DNA from: Gelidibacter mesophilus DSM 14095
Lineage (GTDB): Bacteria > Bacteroidota > Bacteroidia > Flavobacteriales > Flavobacteriaceae
Reading direction: 5' to 3'
Assembly: GCF_000423005.1 (NCBI RefSeq)
Contig: NZ_AUHD01000001.1
Location: 1 to 64,000, forward strand
DNA length: 64,000 bases
The translations under genes were made by a program, and so were the position numbers. Under the pieces are notes generated by a model that was given only the letters and a program-made list of their open reading frames with translations, was not told the DNA's origin and did no database searches. Shown piece by piece: positions 44,256 through 53,958 of this stretch; positions within the stretch are counted from its first letter, which is position 1, and each line of letters opens with the position of its first letter.

Positions 44256-45467
44256 ATGAACATCATAGACATTCCAAATTTTATAAGCACCTATATTACA
44301 AAAAGAGAAACGAGTCTTTTTGAAAACGATATTCAAGCAAACTCAGCCCTTTTAAGCGAAAAAATCGCTGGTAAATCAGTATTGGTCATAGGAGGCGCCG
44401 GAACTATCGGTTCTTCGTATATCAAGGCCATATTAAAGTTTAAGCCGGGAAAGCTTTTTGTGGTAGACACGAATGAAAATGGATTAACTGAGTTGACGCG
44501 TACCTTACGTTCAGATGCCAATACCTTTGTTCCTGCCATATTCAAAACCTACCCAATGAGTTTTGGAGATCCTGTTTTTGAAAAAATGTTTGTGGCAGAA
44601 GGCCCATTCCATATTGTCGCTAATTTTGCGGCTCACAAACATGTGCGCAGTGAAAAGGATAAATATTCTATTGAAGCAATGATAGATAACAATGTGTATA
44701 AAGCTAAAGCATTTTTAGACCTATTAATGGATTATAAGCCAGAATATTTCTTTTGTGTATCTACAGATAAAGCAGCGAATCCGGTGAATGTGATGGGCGC
44801 TAGTAAAAAACTCATGGAGGAAGTTATTATGGCGTATAGCGACGATTTACAAATTACCACGGCACGTTTTGCAAATGTGGCTTTTTCCAATGGGTCTTTA
44901 CTGGCTGGTTATATTGAACGTTTATTTCAAAATCAACCCATCTCATGCCCTTCAGATGTAAAACGCTTTTTTGTTTCACCCGAAGAAAGTGGTCAAATTT
45001 GTATGTTGGCATGTATGCTTGGTAATTCGGGGGATATCTTTTTTCCAAAATTAGCCGAAGAACAGATGGTGTTTTTCAAAGATATTACGATTGATTTTTT
45101 CAAAGCCTCCAGTAGAGCCATTGCAGCCTGTCAATCGGATGAGGAAGCAAAGACAAAAGCACTTACGACCAAAGAAGGTGACCCTTATCCCGTTTACTTT
45201 TTTGATACGGATACCTCTGGTGAAAAGTTATACGAAGAGTTTTATACAGATGGCGATGTGGTTGATCAAAAGACCTTCTCAAGCTTAGGCGTTATAAAAA
45301 ATGCGAGAAAGTTGAAAATCCCAGAAATTAACAAAACGATTTTAGGCTTGAAGGACTTAATGGCTTCAGGAAATTATGATAAAACAGCGATTGTTGGTTT
45401 GTTGAAAAAGCAGCTTCCAGATTTTGAGCATATTGAAACAGGGAAGAGTTTAGATCAAAAAATGTAA
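44256..45467 (+). CDS. PglF/FlaA1-like UDP-HexNAc 4,6-dehydratase (SDR)
   Basis: A 403-aa SDR: 'LVIGGAGTIGSSYIKAIL' (46-54 core), 'VVDTNENGLTELTRTLR', 'VANFAAHKHVRSEKDKYSIEAMIDNN' and 'VSTDKAANPVNVMGASKKLMEE'. The YxxxK tyrosine is replaced by Met180 before K184, as is usual for FlaA1/CapD/PglF enzymes (SMK triad). It would make the 4-keto-6-deoxy intermediate for the aminotransferase at 41709. There is no membrane domain, unlike full-length PglF. The final 60 residues are extra. Confidence 0.85.
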   Translation: MNIIDIPNFISTYITKRETSLFENDIQANSALLSEKIAGKSVLVIGGAGTIGSSYIKAILKFKPGKLFVVDTNENGLTELTRTLRSDANTFVPAIFKTYPMSFGDPVFEKMFVAEGPFHIVANFAAHKHVRSEKDKYSIEAMIDNNVYKAKAFLDLLMDYKPEYFFCVSTDKAANPVNVMGASKKLMEEVIMAYSDDLQITTARFANVAFSNGSLLAGYIERLFQNQPISCPSDVKRFFVSPEESGQICMLACMLGNSGDIFFPKLAEEQMVFFKDITIDFFKASSRAIAACQSDEEAKTKALTTKEGDPYPVYFFDTDTSGEKLYEEFYTDGDVVDQKTFSSLGVIKNARKLKIPEINKTILGLKDLMASGNYDKTAIVGLLKKQLPDFEHIETGKSLDQKM

Positions 45468-45470
45468 TTG

Positions 45471-46142
45471 ATGTATAGAAGATTTAAAAGAGGGTGTGAT
45501 ATTGTGGTGTCAGGAGCTGCGTTAGTGATACTGGCACCCTTGTTAATTCCGATAATGATTGGACTGAAATTTACTGGTGAAGGGTATATTTGGTACAAGC
45601 AAGAACGTGTAGGATTTAAAAACCAACCATTTTTGATTTGGAAGTTTGCAACGATGCTTAAAGACAGTCCCAATATGTCAGGCGGTGTTCTTACTACTAA
45701 AAAGGACCCGCGCATTACTCCGATGGGCGGTTTTTTAAGAAAAAGTAAAATTAATGAACTGCCCCAGTTGATCAATATCTTTAAAGGAGATATGAGTATT
45801 GTGGGACCACGGCCATTGATGCGGATTAGTTTTGAAACCTATCCCAAAGAGGTCCAAAAGGTAATCTATAATGTCAAACCAGGTTTAACAGGGATAGGTT
45901 CTATTATTTTTAGAGATGAGGAAGAACTCATTACGCAAGTAAAAAATAAAGGAGAAGACACTTGGGCATTTTATAAGAACCAAATTTATCCTTTTAAAGG
46001 TAAAGTTGAACAATGGTATCAAGAACACGAATCCTTTTTTACAGATATCAAAGTGATAGCCATTACGGCATGGGTGATTATAAACCCAACCAATGAAATC
46101 GTTTATAAATGGTTCAAAGATTTACCAAAACGACCGTTTTAA
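45471..46142 (+). CDS. Initiating bacterial sugar transferase (PglC/WcaJ type), copy 2
   Basis: A 223-aa monotopic phosphoglycosyltransferase with the same order of motifs as the gene at 40162: an N-terminal hydrophobic segment, 'FLIWKFATMLKDSPNM', 'KDPRITPMGGFLRKSKINELPQ', 'IVGPRPL' and 'KPGLTGIGS'. ATG at 45471 is chosen; a TTG immediately before is less likely. It follows the dehydratase by 3 bases and so is coupled to it; PglC-like use of a diNAc or 4-amino sugar fits. Confidence 0.88.
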   Translation: MYRRFKRGCDIVVSGAALVILAPLLIPIMIGLKFTGEGYIWYKQERVGFKNQPFLIWKFATMLKDSPNMSGGVLTTKKDPRITPMGGFLRKSKINELPQLINIFKGDMSIVGPRPLMRISFETYPKEVQKVIYNVKPGLTGIGSIIFRDEEELITQVKNKGEDTWAFYKNQIYPFKGKVEQWYQEHESFFTDIKVIAITAWVIINPTNEIVYKWFKDLPKRPF

Positions 46143-46565
46143 ATTTGTGGCACTCAAATTTTAAAGTTGCGCAGCTGTCCATTAGCAATGAATAATTGAA
46201 CTCTTACCGGTTTTCAGCGAAATTTTTTGTCTTTATACGTAAAGCACCGCTTCGAATTAAAAAATATCCTAATTTGATGTTTAGTTTCATTGGATCGAAA
46301 TAGTTCATCTTGGTGAACCGTTGTGATTAGTATTCAATTTGTAAAGAGCGATATGTGTTTTTTATAAATGTACGCGCACCTTAGTAGGTTTGCTAATGGT
46401 AGCTATTAATTTTTCAAATAATTTCAAATAAGAGTGAAATATTTTTATCATTTGCGTCAATATGAGGATGTTAATAAGTTTAATTTTCACAATATCGTAA
46501 AATAGTATTGAAAAAAAAGATTGAGTTTATAATTTAAAAGATTGTGATAGGTAAGACATTACATG
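46143..46565. other. Intergenic stretch, nothing recognised
   Basis: About 420 bases without a gene, AT-rich with no clear hairpin or repeat. A promoter element follows at its end. Confidence 0.45.
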
Positions 46566-46573
46566 TATATTTG
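46566..46573 (+). promoter_or_regulatory. Candidate -7 promoter element before wecA-like gene
   Basis: TATATTTG fits TAnnTTTG, followed by CC. It lies 49 bases before the ATG at 46623. Confidence 0.55.
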
Positions 46574-46622
46574 CCAAAATTCCCCCACTATTTTATCTAT
46601 TGATAGTTAAACCTATATAGTC

Positions 46623-47744
46623 ATGATTCAAGAAGTTCTTGCTTATTTTAATCCTTTAGATTATTTAGGAATATGGTTAGCGTTGGCGTTTGCAATGGCA
46701 TTTGTCGTTTCTTGGGCTACGTTTCCGACAATATTAAAAGTTTCTGAAGTCAAACAATTGATGGATGAGCCAGGATCAAGAAGTGCCCACACCATTAAAA
46801 CGCCTACCCTAGGAGGTATTGCTATTTTCTTTAGTTTGGCTGTGGTGATTACAACCATTGGTGGGCTTTTGGATACTAAAATATTAATGTTACTGTTGGG
46901 AGGCCTGACGGTTTTGTTCTTTTTGGGTTTAAAAGATGATCTATTAGTTTTAGCGCCAAGAACAAAATTTATGGCGCAATTATTAGTCGCCGGTGTTCTT
47001 ATTATATTTACTGACACTCGGATTGTTGGTTTTTTCGGAGTTTTTGGTGTGACAACTTTACCATATTGGCTCTCGGTTCTGTTTACATTATTCGTCTATA
47101 TTTTAATTATTAATGCTTATAATCTTATTGATGGGGTGGATGGTTTAGCAGGGAGTTTGGCATTATTTGCCAGTGCTGCCTTTGCTTATCTATTTTGGAA
47201 GACTGAGGATGTAAGTATGATTACCATCGCTGTGGCCACAATTGGTTCTTTGGTGCCATTTTTACGTTTAAATTTTTCTAATAAACGAAAAATTTTTATG
47301 GGCGATACCGGTTCTATGATCATTGGGTTTCTGATTGCTTTTTTTGTGGTGCGTTTTCTTAGTGGCGCTGAGGGTTACCGTGCCTCACCATTTTATAATT
47401 CGGCCCCTGTTTTAGCCTTAGCGATCGTGTTTTTTCCTCTTTTGGACACTTTGCGTATTTTCTTTATCCGTGCGATCATTCATAAGACAAGTCCTTTTAG
47501 GGCAGATAAAAACCATTTACACCATGGTTTTATTAAATTAGGCTATTCGCACAAACAAACTACGGCATGCATTGTTATCACCAATTCAATCTTGTTTGTT
47601 TTGGCACTTTTGTTTAAAGACCTTGATATTCATTTACAATTATTTCTTTTGCTTGTTATTGGAACAGTATTGTATTCTATCGTCTTTCTTTACCATTGGG
47701 TTTTAAAAATTAAATCCGAATCTAATATTCCAGAACAGACATAA
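46623..47744 (+). CDS. Undecaprenyl-phosphate HexNAc-1-phosphate transferase (WecA/TagO/MraY family)
   Basis: A 373-aa polytopic protein with about ten helices and the family motifs 'PGSRSAHTIKTPTLGGIAIF', 'LKDDLLVL', 'NAYNLIDGVDGLAG' and 'FMGDTGSMI', plus 'RADKNHLHH' near the C-terminus. It starts a lipid-linked glycan by moving HexNAc-1-phosphate to undecaprenyl phosphate. Its own promoter separates it from the genes before. It is a third potential initiator beside the two PglC-like enzymes. Confidence 0.9.
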   Translation: MIQEVLAYFNPLDYLGIWLALAFAMAFVVSWATFPTILKVSEVKQLMDEPGSRSAHTIKTPTLGGIAIFFSLAVVITTIGGLLDTKILMLLLGGLTVLFFLGLKDDLLVLAPRTKFMAQLLVAGVLIIFTDTRIVGFFGVFGVTTLPYWLSVLFTLFVYILIINAYNLIDGVDGLAGSLALFASAAFAYLFWKTEDVSMITIAVATIGSLVPFLRLNFSNKRKIFMGDTGSMIIGFLIAFFVVRFLSGAEGYRASPFYNSAPVLALAIVFFPLLDTLRIFFIRAIIHKTSPFRADKNHLHHGFIKLGYSHKQTTACIVITNSILFVLALLFKDLDIHLQLFLLLVIGTVLYSIVFLYHWVLKIKSESNIPEQT

Positions 47745-47775
47745 GAATTTAGTGTCATTTCTAAATAAAACGCCT

Positions 47776-47783
47776 TACTTTTG
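47776..47783 (+). promoter_or_regulatory. Candidate -7 promoter element before wza-like gene
   Basis: TACTTTTG matches TAnnTTTG and is followed by CATTTC. It lies 47 bases before the ATG at 47831. Confidence 0.45.
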
Positions 47784-47830
47784 CATTTCATTTTTAGAAA
47801 TTATTTTTTAAACATTTCAACATCAATTTA

Positions 47831-48592
47831 ATGAAACACATCCTATTGCTTTTGATGGCATTATTTATGCTGAATTCCTGTGTCACAAAAAAGGAAATTC
47901 ACTACTTGCAGGATATTGATACGAATGGGACCGGAGCTATTGTCTATCAAACGCCAAGCATCCAACCTAATGATATTTTGAAAATCACTATTGAAAGTTT
48001 ATCACCAGAGGCAGCACTTCCATATAATAAGCTTGTATCTGCAGGAGTAAAAGCTACAAGTTTGGAGATTATGCAATTAGAGGGGTATGTTGTTACCTTA
48101 AATAATAAAGTTAACTTGCCTGTCTTAGGTGAAATATCTACTGAAAATAAAACAACACAAGAGCTTTCGGAATTTATAGGCCATAAATTGGTGTCTGAAG
48201 GTCATTTATCCGATGCAAGAGTTGATGTACGGTTGATTAATGCCAAAGTAACCATTCTTGGTGAAGTCAATAAGCCTGGGACTTTTACTTATACTGAAGA
48301 AAATATGACTATAATGCAAGCATTAGGTTTTGCGGGTGATTTGACAATTAATGGCGAGCGCGAAGACATTCTAATGACTAGAGAGGTGGATGGGATTCGA
48401 AAGGTGACCCATATAGATTTGACCTCAGCAGAATTTATGAATAGCGAATACTATTTTATTAAACCAAATGACCTCATTGTGGTGAACCCTAATAATCCTA
48501 AGGTCAAAACAGCTGGATTTATTGGCAATGTTGGAACAGTACTCACCATTGTGTCGTTGGCATTAAGTATAACAATTTTATTGACGCGATAA
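47831..48592 (+). CDS. wza: Wza-like polysaccharide export lipoprotein
   Basis: A 253-aa lipoprotein with lipobox LNSC (Cys17) after a short signal peptide. It has a Poly_export domain ('QPNDILKITIESLSPEA', 'QLEGYVVTLNNKVNLPVLGEIS') and an SLBB domain ('VTILGEVNKPGTFTYTEENMTIMQAL'), and a C-terminal hydrophobic helix ('TVLTIVSLALSITILL'). Forms part of the outer-membrane export channel. It ends 2 bases before wzc. Confidence 0.9.
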   Translation: MKHILLLLMALFMLNSCVTKKEIHYLQDIDTNGTGAIVYQTPSIQPNDILKITIESLSPEAALPYNKLVSAGVKATSLEIMQLEGYVVTLNNKVNLPVLGEISTENKTTQELSEFIGHKLVSEGHLSDARVDVRLINAKVTILGEVNKPGTFTYTEENMTIMQALGFAGDLTINGEREDILMTREVDGIRKVTHIDLTSAEFMNSEYYFIKPNDLIVVNPNNPKVKTAGFIGNVGTVLTIVSLALSITILLTR

Positions 48593-48594
48593 TT

Positions 48595-50931
48595 ATGGAG
48601 GATTCATATAATAAGATACACGCGTTTGAAGAAGAGGACAGTCTTGACTTAAAACAAGAAATTAGACGGTATTTTAGATATTGGCCTTGGTTTCTTTTGA
48701 GCTTAATAATTGCATTGATAAGTGCTTATTTGTATGTAAGATTTTCTCCAAGAATTTTTCAGACCCATTCTAAAATTAAAATTTTGGATAAATCCGATGG
48801 TTTGGAGCTGCCTACGGCGGCGTTTATATTTAAAAGATCCAATATTAATTTAGAAAATGAGATTGAGATTTTGACTTCGTCCATCATGATGACTAGGGTG
48901 GTGAGAAGTCTAAATTTGAATACGAGCTTCTATGAAGAAGGAACGATAAGAACCACACAAATTGAAAGCTTACCCTTTTATTTTAAGCAAATTATTCAGC
49001 CAGATAGCATAGCAAGCAGCGTCTCCTATAAACTTAAAATCAAGGAAAAAGGACTCGAAATTATTAATGAAGATGGGGAAGTGCTGTCTTCTTTTGATAA
49101 CTTTACTACATATAGTAAAGTGCATAATTTACCTTTTGAAATAGACCTAAATAATCAAGGTGCAAAAAGCACTTTTATTGGTAAAACTTATATCATATTT
49201 TTTAGACCATTGGAAAATGTTACTTTGGCTTTAAAATCTAGAATTGTAGTTGAACCTATTGGTAAGCAAAGTGATTTACTTAAAATAAGCACCAAAGGTG
49301 AAAGTAAAACGCTTTCAGAAAATATCGTAAACACCTTAATGGACGTGTTCGATAGAGATGGAATAAATGATAGACAATTAATTTCAAAACGAACTTTAGA
49401 TTTTATTGACGATCGGTTTGTGTTTTTAGCCCAGGAGTTAGATTCTATTGAATTGGGACGTCAAAACTTTAAACAACGTAATAATTTAGTAGACATTAAA
49501 GTGGATGCTGAATTGGGCTTGCAACAACGTACACAGTCTGAGCAAGAAGTATTTGAAATTGAGAGTCAACTAGCACTATCTCAGCTGTTAAAAAATTCCC
49601 TTACAGGAAAGACGGAATCTGGTTTGTTGCCAGCAAATATTGGAATTAATAATGGAAGCATTAATGAATTGATAGCCACCTACAATACAGCTGTTTTAAC
49701 TAGAGATAAATTTTTAAACAGTGGCGGGACGAATAACCCTATTGTTAAACAGGCGGTAACACAAGTTGAAGAACTTAAAGCAAACATTAATCGGTCTCTC
49801 AATAATTACGTAAGTCAACTGGAAGCCTCTAGTCAACAATTAGAAAACAGAAATGACCGATTTAGTGGAAAGGTGGCTCAGATTCCTGAAAAAGAAAAAC
49901 TTTTGCGAGCCATAGATCGTCAACAAAAAATAAAAGAGAGTCTATATTTGTTATTATTACAAAAGAGAGAAGAAGCAGCAATTAATCTGGCGATTACTGA
50001 GCCGTCTATTAAGGTGGTTGAGTATGCTTTGACGGGGAATGCGCCCATATCTCCTAAATCCAGAATTATTTATTTAGGAGCTTTCGTTGGTGGGCTGCTT
50101 GTCCCTTTTGGATTGTTGTATCTCATTTTTTTATTGGATACTAAATTACATAGTAAAGAAGACATCACCAAAATAAACAAAAGGACACCAATCATCGGAG
50201 AAATTCCTGATATGAAAAAAGATCAGGATATTGTTTTTGATGATCCCAATGCAAGATCGGTTTTAGCAGAATCCTTTCGCATATTGAGTTCTAATGTCGA
50301 TTATATCTTGCCCTTAAAGAATGACGGGAAAGGGAAAGTAATTTATTGTACTTCGACTATAAAAGGAGAAGGAAAGACTTACGTGAGTATTAATTTATCA
50401 TTGGCGCTTTCAAGTATCAATAAAAAGGTATTATTAATTGGTGCTGATTTAAGAAACCCACAGATTCATACGCAAATTAATGAAGATAAGGATAAGCCTG
50501 GCCTATCTAATTACTTGCATGATACTAGCTTTGATTGGAGGGATGCATTAGTCAATGGTTTTGATAAACATCCCAACCATGATATTTTGCTATCAGGAAC
50601 CATCCCTCCCAATCCAGCACACCTTCTTACCAATGGTCGTTTTACAAAACTCATTGAAGAAGCCAAGGAAGAATATGACTATGTCATTGTGGACACGGCG
50701 CCAACAATTTTGGTTACGGATACCATGTTAATATCTCAATTGGCTGATGCAACTGTTTATATTGCAAGAGCGGATTTTACAGAGAAAAATCTTTTAAAAT
50801 TTTCGAAGGATTTATCAGAGAGTGGAAAATTGAAAAACATGGCTTATGTCATCAACGGGGTAGGAGCAAGCAAGTCCTATGGTTATAGCTATAACTATGG
50901 TTACAATTACGGTTACGGAAATAATAACTAG
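48595..50931 (+). CDS. wzc: Wzc-like chain-length regulator and tyrosine autokinase
   Basis: A 778-aa inner-membrane protein. Wzz-like periplasmic domain between two helices (about residues 30-50 and 488-510), with predicted coiled-coil in between ('TRDKF', 'LEASSQQLENRNDRFSGK'). A cytoplasmic BY-kinase follows: Walker A GEGKT (G591-T595), Walker A' 'LLIGADLRNPQ' and 'YVIVDTAPTILVTD'. The tail 'YGYSYNYGYNYGYG' is the tyrosine cluster that gets phosphorylated. It controls polymer length with wza. Confidence 0.92.
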   Translation: MEDSYNKIHAFEEEDSLDLKQEIRRYFRYWPWFLLSLIIALISAYLYVRFSPRIFQTHSKIKILDKSDGLELPTAAFIFKRSNINLENEIEILTSSIMMTRVVRSLNLNTSFYEEGTIRTTQIESLPFYFKQIIQPDSIASSVSYKLKIKEKGLEIINEDGEVLSSFDNFTTYSKVHNLPFEIDLNNQGAKSTFIGKTYIIFFRPLENVTLALKSRIVVEPIGKQSDLLKISTKGESKTLSENIVNTLMDVFDRDGINDRQLISKRTLDFIDDRFVFLAQELDSIELGRQNFKQRNNLVDIKVDAELGLQQRTQSEQEVFEIESQLALSQLLKNSLTGKTESGLLPANIGINNGSINELIATYNTAVLTRDKFLNSGGTNNPIVKQAVTQVEELKANINRSLNNYVSQLEASSQQLENRNDRFSGKVAQIPEKEKLLRAIDRQQKIKESLYLLLLQKREEAAINLAITEPSIKVVEYALTGNAPISPKSRIIYLGAFVGGLLVPFGLLYLIFLLDTKLHSKEDITKINKRTPIIGEIPDMKKDQDIVFDDPNARSVLAESFRILSSNVDYILPLKNDGKGKVIYCTSTIKGEGKTYVSINLSLALSSINKKVLLIGADLRNPQIHTQINEDKDKPGLSNYLHDTSFDWRDALVNGFDKHPNHDILLSGTIPPNPAHLLTNGRFTKLIEEAKEEYDYVIVDTAPTILVTDTMLISQLADATVYIARADFTEKNLLKFSKDLSESGKLKNMAYVINGVGASKSYGYSYNYGYNYGYGNNN

Positions 50932-51028
50932 CCAATGGTAATTAATTCTTAAGCAGCGAGGTGATATTTATCATCATTTCTGTGAAATGAATTGGGTACT
51001 TTTAATGTGAATCATAAACCTAAAAGCC

Positions 51029-51445
51029 ATGACAAACACCCAACTTGTATCCTCCATAATGTCAACCAAAATCATCAAACTGAAAAAGGATGATGATCTT
51101 GAGAAAGCAGAGCATCTATTTAAAAAGCATAAGATAAGACACATCCCGGTAGTTGATGGAAAATCCATCATTGGGATGTTGAGTTACACCGATTTATTGC
51201 GTATTAGCTTCGTGGATGCTGTTGATGATGAAGGTGAAATTGAAAGCTTGGTCTATAATATGTTTACGATTGAGCAAGTGATGGCAAAAAATGTGGTTTC
51301 GGTGTCTTCCACCAGCAGTATCAAGGAGGTGGCCCAAATATTGGCCAAAAAAGAATTTCACGCCTTACCGGTAGTTGATGATAATGAATTGGTGGGGATC
51401 GTGACCAGCACGGATTTGATTAACTTTTTGCTTATCTATCTATAA
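51029..51445 (+). CDS. CBS-domain pair protein
   Basis: A 138-aa protein made of two CBS motifs and nothing else: 'LVSSIMSTKIIKLKKDDDLEKAEHLF' with 'IRHIPVVDGKSIIGMLSYTDLLRI', and 'VMAKNVVSVSSTSSIKEVAQILAKKEFHALPVVDDNELVGIVTSTDLINF'. Such stand-alone pairs bind adenine nucleotides or S-adenosyl compounds. Lone gene with a strong terminator downstream, so transcriptionally separate from wzc. Target unknown. Confidence 0.88.
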   Translation: MTNTQLVSSIMSTKIIKLKKDDDLEKAEHLFKKHKIRHIPVVDGKSIIGMLSYTDLLRISFVDAVDDEGEIESLVYNMFTIEQVMAKNVVSVSSTSSIKEVAQILAKKEFHALPVVDDNELVGIVTSTDLINFLLIYL

Positions 51446-51466
51446 TATAACGTTACGAATATTAAG

Positions 51467-51508
51467 CAGCCAAACAATTTTGGGATTAAATCCAAATTTG
51501 TTTGGCTG
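51467..51508. terminator. Terminator hairpin after the CBS gene
   Basis: A perfect 11-bp stem CAGCCAAACAA / TTGTTTGGCTG with a 20-base loop and a T-rich run on the plus strand. It lies 22 bases after the CBS stop and 42 before the rpe stop, and may serve both converging genes. Confidence 0.8.
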
Positions 51509-51549
51509 TTTTAATTTATATGTGTTAACTGTTTTTGATAGCGAATGAC

Positions 51550-52212
51550 TTACGAATTCGCTAGAACCTTCAACGTTTTAATCGTCTCTGTTGGATTGTC
51601 ACTTTTAAAAACGTGGCTCCCCGCTACAAAGGCATCTGCACCGGCTTCGACCAATTTTTGGATGTTTTGGTCTGTAACGCCGCCATCAATCTCGATACGG
51701 GTCTCTAAACCTTGTTCAACGATCATCTTACGAAGGTTTTTAATACGTTTGTAAGTTACTTCTTCAAATTTTTGACCGCCAAATCCAGGATTTATGGACA
51801 TCAATAAAACCATATAGCATTCTGGTAAAATATCTTCCAAAACTACAAGAGGGGTCGTGATATTAAGGACAACACCTGCTTTACAGCCTGCGTCCTTAAT
51901 TTGACGTAATGTTCTATGTAAATGAACGGTAGACTCGTAATGGACAGTAATGATATCTGCCCCAACTTTTGCAAATTCTTCAATATAACGTTCAGGTTTT
52001 TCAATCATTAAATGGACGTCCAAAGGTTTAGTCGCATGTTTTTTAATGGCTGAAATCACAGGCATTCCGTAGGAGATATTCGGTACAAAATGACCATCCA
52101 TGACATCAATATGAAACCAATCGGCGTCGCTATTATTGACCATTTCTACATCGCGTTGTAGGTTCCCGAAATCAGCCGCTAACATTGAAGGTGCTATAAG
52201 TTTTAAAGACAT
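51550..52212 (-). CDS. rpe: Ribulose-phosphate 3-epimerase
   Basis: Interconverts ribulose 5-phosphate and xylulose 5-phosphate (pentose-phosphate pathway). The 220-aa TIM barrel has 'IAPSMLAADFGNLQRD', 'DWFHIDVMDGHFVPNISYG' with the catalytic Asp and metal His, 'VHLMIEKPERYI', 'MSINPGFGGQKF' and 'EIDGGVTDQNI'. Length is normal. A promoter lies 24-31 bases upstream. Confidence 0.95.
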   Translation of the reverse strand: MSLKLIAPSMLAADFGNLQRDVEMVNNSDADWFHIDVMDGHFVPNISYGMPVISAIKKHATKPLDVHLMIEKPERYIEEFAKVGADIITVHYESTVHLHRTLRQIKDAGCKAGVVLNITTPLVVLEDILPECYMVLLMSINPGFGGQKFEEVTYKRIKNLRKMIVEQGLETRIEIDGGVTDQNIQKLVEAGADAFVAGSHVFKSDNPTETIKTLKVLANS

Positions 52213-52235
52213 AGAGTGTAGTTGTAAAGTTTTTG

Positions 52236-52243
52236 CAAATATA
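52236..52243 (-). promoter_or_regulatory. Promoter -7 element for rpe
   Basis: TATATTTG on the minus strand, an exact TAnnTTTG match, followed by CAAAAAC. About 23 bases lie between it and the rpe ATG. Confidence 0.6.
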
Positions 52244-53036
52244 GATAAAATAAGTCTTCAGTTGGCAGTATGCAGTCGGCAGTCTTCAGTCTTCAGTTGG
52301 GAGTCTTCAGTTTTCAATCTGTCTGAATTTTGTTTCAAGTTTCTTCATGCCTAAATAACATTTGCTTATTTAAACAAAATTAAAAAACGGGTCGAATACA
52401 TGGGTAGTCTATAGATACGCCATAGATAGTGTATGGATACAGCCAATAAAACACCCTGACTTGCCTTCGAATTATAGTACAGGGTTTTTGTTGCTTAATT
52501 TTCATAAACAACTCGATATCGTTTTGGTCAGAATTTAGAATTTGGTGTTTGCGTGTCCACATCTTAGCTAAAGCTTCAGCCGAGCGGTTAGACGGGCAAG
52601 CAGGTTTCAGATTTCTTGCTTTCCATGTCTATAAACTATGAACTGTTTAAACAGAATCAAAGATTTTTCTGAACTTTGACATGCTACCAACTGACAAAGC
52701 TATGACCTAAAGTTCCACAACGTATTCCTAGATTCACAAAAAAAGCCGGATTGGGGCTTCATCAGAATCTGTACTTTGGTTCAATAGTTGTCATTCTATG
52801 TGCAGTTCTCCCGCCTCCGCGAAATGCTGCGGACGTTCAGACAGTCTGCAGTAGGCAGTCTTCAGATATATTATTACTCAATAGATAATAATAAGTAGAG
52901 ATGGGATTCTTGGATTAAAAAACAAACCCCCGGTAATCAGCCGAGGGTTCTTTCATCAATCAAAAAACGAACAGCTAAATTCCGGCCAAAGCAGAAATCT
53001 CTAACTGTTTGTTGTCTTCAAACTCCAAAAATTAAA
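52244..53036. other. Long gene-poor gap with short repeats
   Basis: About 800 bases between rpe and rpoD without a convincing gene. It holds a degenerate repeat of CAGTCTTCAGT (52255-52320, with further matches near 52843-52867) and a terminator near 52925. A 60-codon frame on the minus strand at 52380-52562 lacks support. Confidence 0.55.
52925..52949 (-). terminator. Second hairpin downstream of rpoD
   Basis: AACCC...GGGTT arms with inner CGG/CCG pairing around a small loop, and a T-run after the hairpin when read on the minus strand. It lies about 150 bases past the rpoD stop and probably acts as a back-up terminator. Confidence 0.65.
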
Positions 53037-53071
53037 TACCAAATTCCAAACCGATAGTTTGGAATTTGGTA
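53037..53071 (-). terminator. 15-bp hairpin after rpoD
   Basis: A perfect stem, TACCAAATTCCAAAC with its complement, around a 5-base loop, 23 bases after the rpoD stop. Followed on the minus strand by TTTAATTTTT. Likely primary terminator. Confidence 0.8.
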
Positions 53072-53094
53072 CTTGTAATTTAGAATTTTATAAC

Positions 53095-53958
53095 CTACCC
53101 TAAATAGGTTTTTAATATTTTGCTTCGTGAGGTATGTTTTAACCTACGAATTGCTTTTTCTTTAATCTGACGGACACGTTCACGTGTTAAATCGAAAGTT
53201 TCACCTATTTCTTCCAAGGTCATCGGATGTTGATCACCCAAACCAAAGTATAGACGGATGACATCCGCCTCACGAGGTGTCAAGGTCTCTAAGGCACGTT
53301 CAATTTCGGTACGCAAAGATTCGTGCAACAAATCCCGATCAGGATTTGGTGACTCTCCAGAACGTAAAACGTCGTATAAGTTAGAATCTTCACCTTCAAC
53401 CAACGGCGCATCCATGGATACGTGACGGCCAGAATTCTTCATGGACTCTTTCACATCATTGATGGTCATGTCCAATTCTTTGGCAATCTCTTCAGCACTT
53501 GGCGGCCGCTCATGACTTTGCTCTAAAAACGCAAAGGTCTTGTTGATTTTATTGATGGAGCCAATTTTATTCAAGGGCAGGCGCACAATACGGGATTGTT
53601 CAGCCAACGCTTGTAAAATGGATTGACGAATCCACCATACGGCATAAGAAATAAATTTGAAACCACGCGTTTCATCAAAACGCTGTGCTGCTTTGATAAG
53701 ACCTAAGTTACCTTCATTGATTAAATCTGGTAAAGTCAAGCCTTGGTTTTGATATTGTTTTGCTACCGAAACGACAAAACGTAGATTGGCTTTGGTCAAT
53801 TTTTCTAAAGCAAGTTGGTCTCCTGCTTTAATGCGTTGTGCCAATTCTACCTCTTCGTCTGCGGTAATTAAGTCAACTTTTCCAATTTCTTGAAGATACT
53901 TGTCTAGCGAAGCGGTTTCCCTATTGGTAACTTGCTTCGTAATTTTGAGTTGTCTCAT
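53095..53958 (-). CDS. rpoD: Primary RNA polymerase sigma factor
   Basis: A 287-aa sigma-70 protein of the short Bacteroidota type that lacks region 1.1. Region 1.2 '[29 protein letters not shown]' leads into region 2 '[56 protein letters not shown]', then region 3 and region 4 with the helix-turn-helix '[29 protein letters not shown]'. This sigma recognises the -33/-7 promoters named in other entries. Transcribed alone. Confidence 0.95.
   Translation of the reverse strand: MRQLKITKQVTNRETASLDKYLQEIGKVDLITADEEVELAQRIKAGDQLALEKLTKANLRFVVSVAKQYQNQGLTLPDLINEGNLGLIKAAQRFDETRGFKFISYAVWWIRQSILQALAEQSRIVRLPLNKIGSINKINKTFAFLEQSHERPPSAEEIAKELDMTINDVKESMKNSGRHVSMDAPLVEGEDSNLYDVLRSGESPNPDRDLLHESLRTEIERALETLTPREADVIRLYFGLGDQHPMTLEEIGETFDLTRERVRQIKEKAIRRLKHTSRSKILKTYLG

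Noticed and set aside
44256-45467. Inactivated SDR because the YxxxK tyrosine is missing
   Set aside because: A Met at this position is normal for FlaA1/CapD/PglF-type dehydratases.
52380-52562. 60-codon minus-strand frame between rpe and rpoD
   Set aside because: Short, without recognisable domain, promoter or start context, in repeat-bearing gap DNA.
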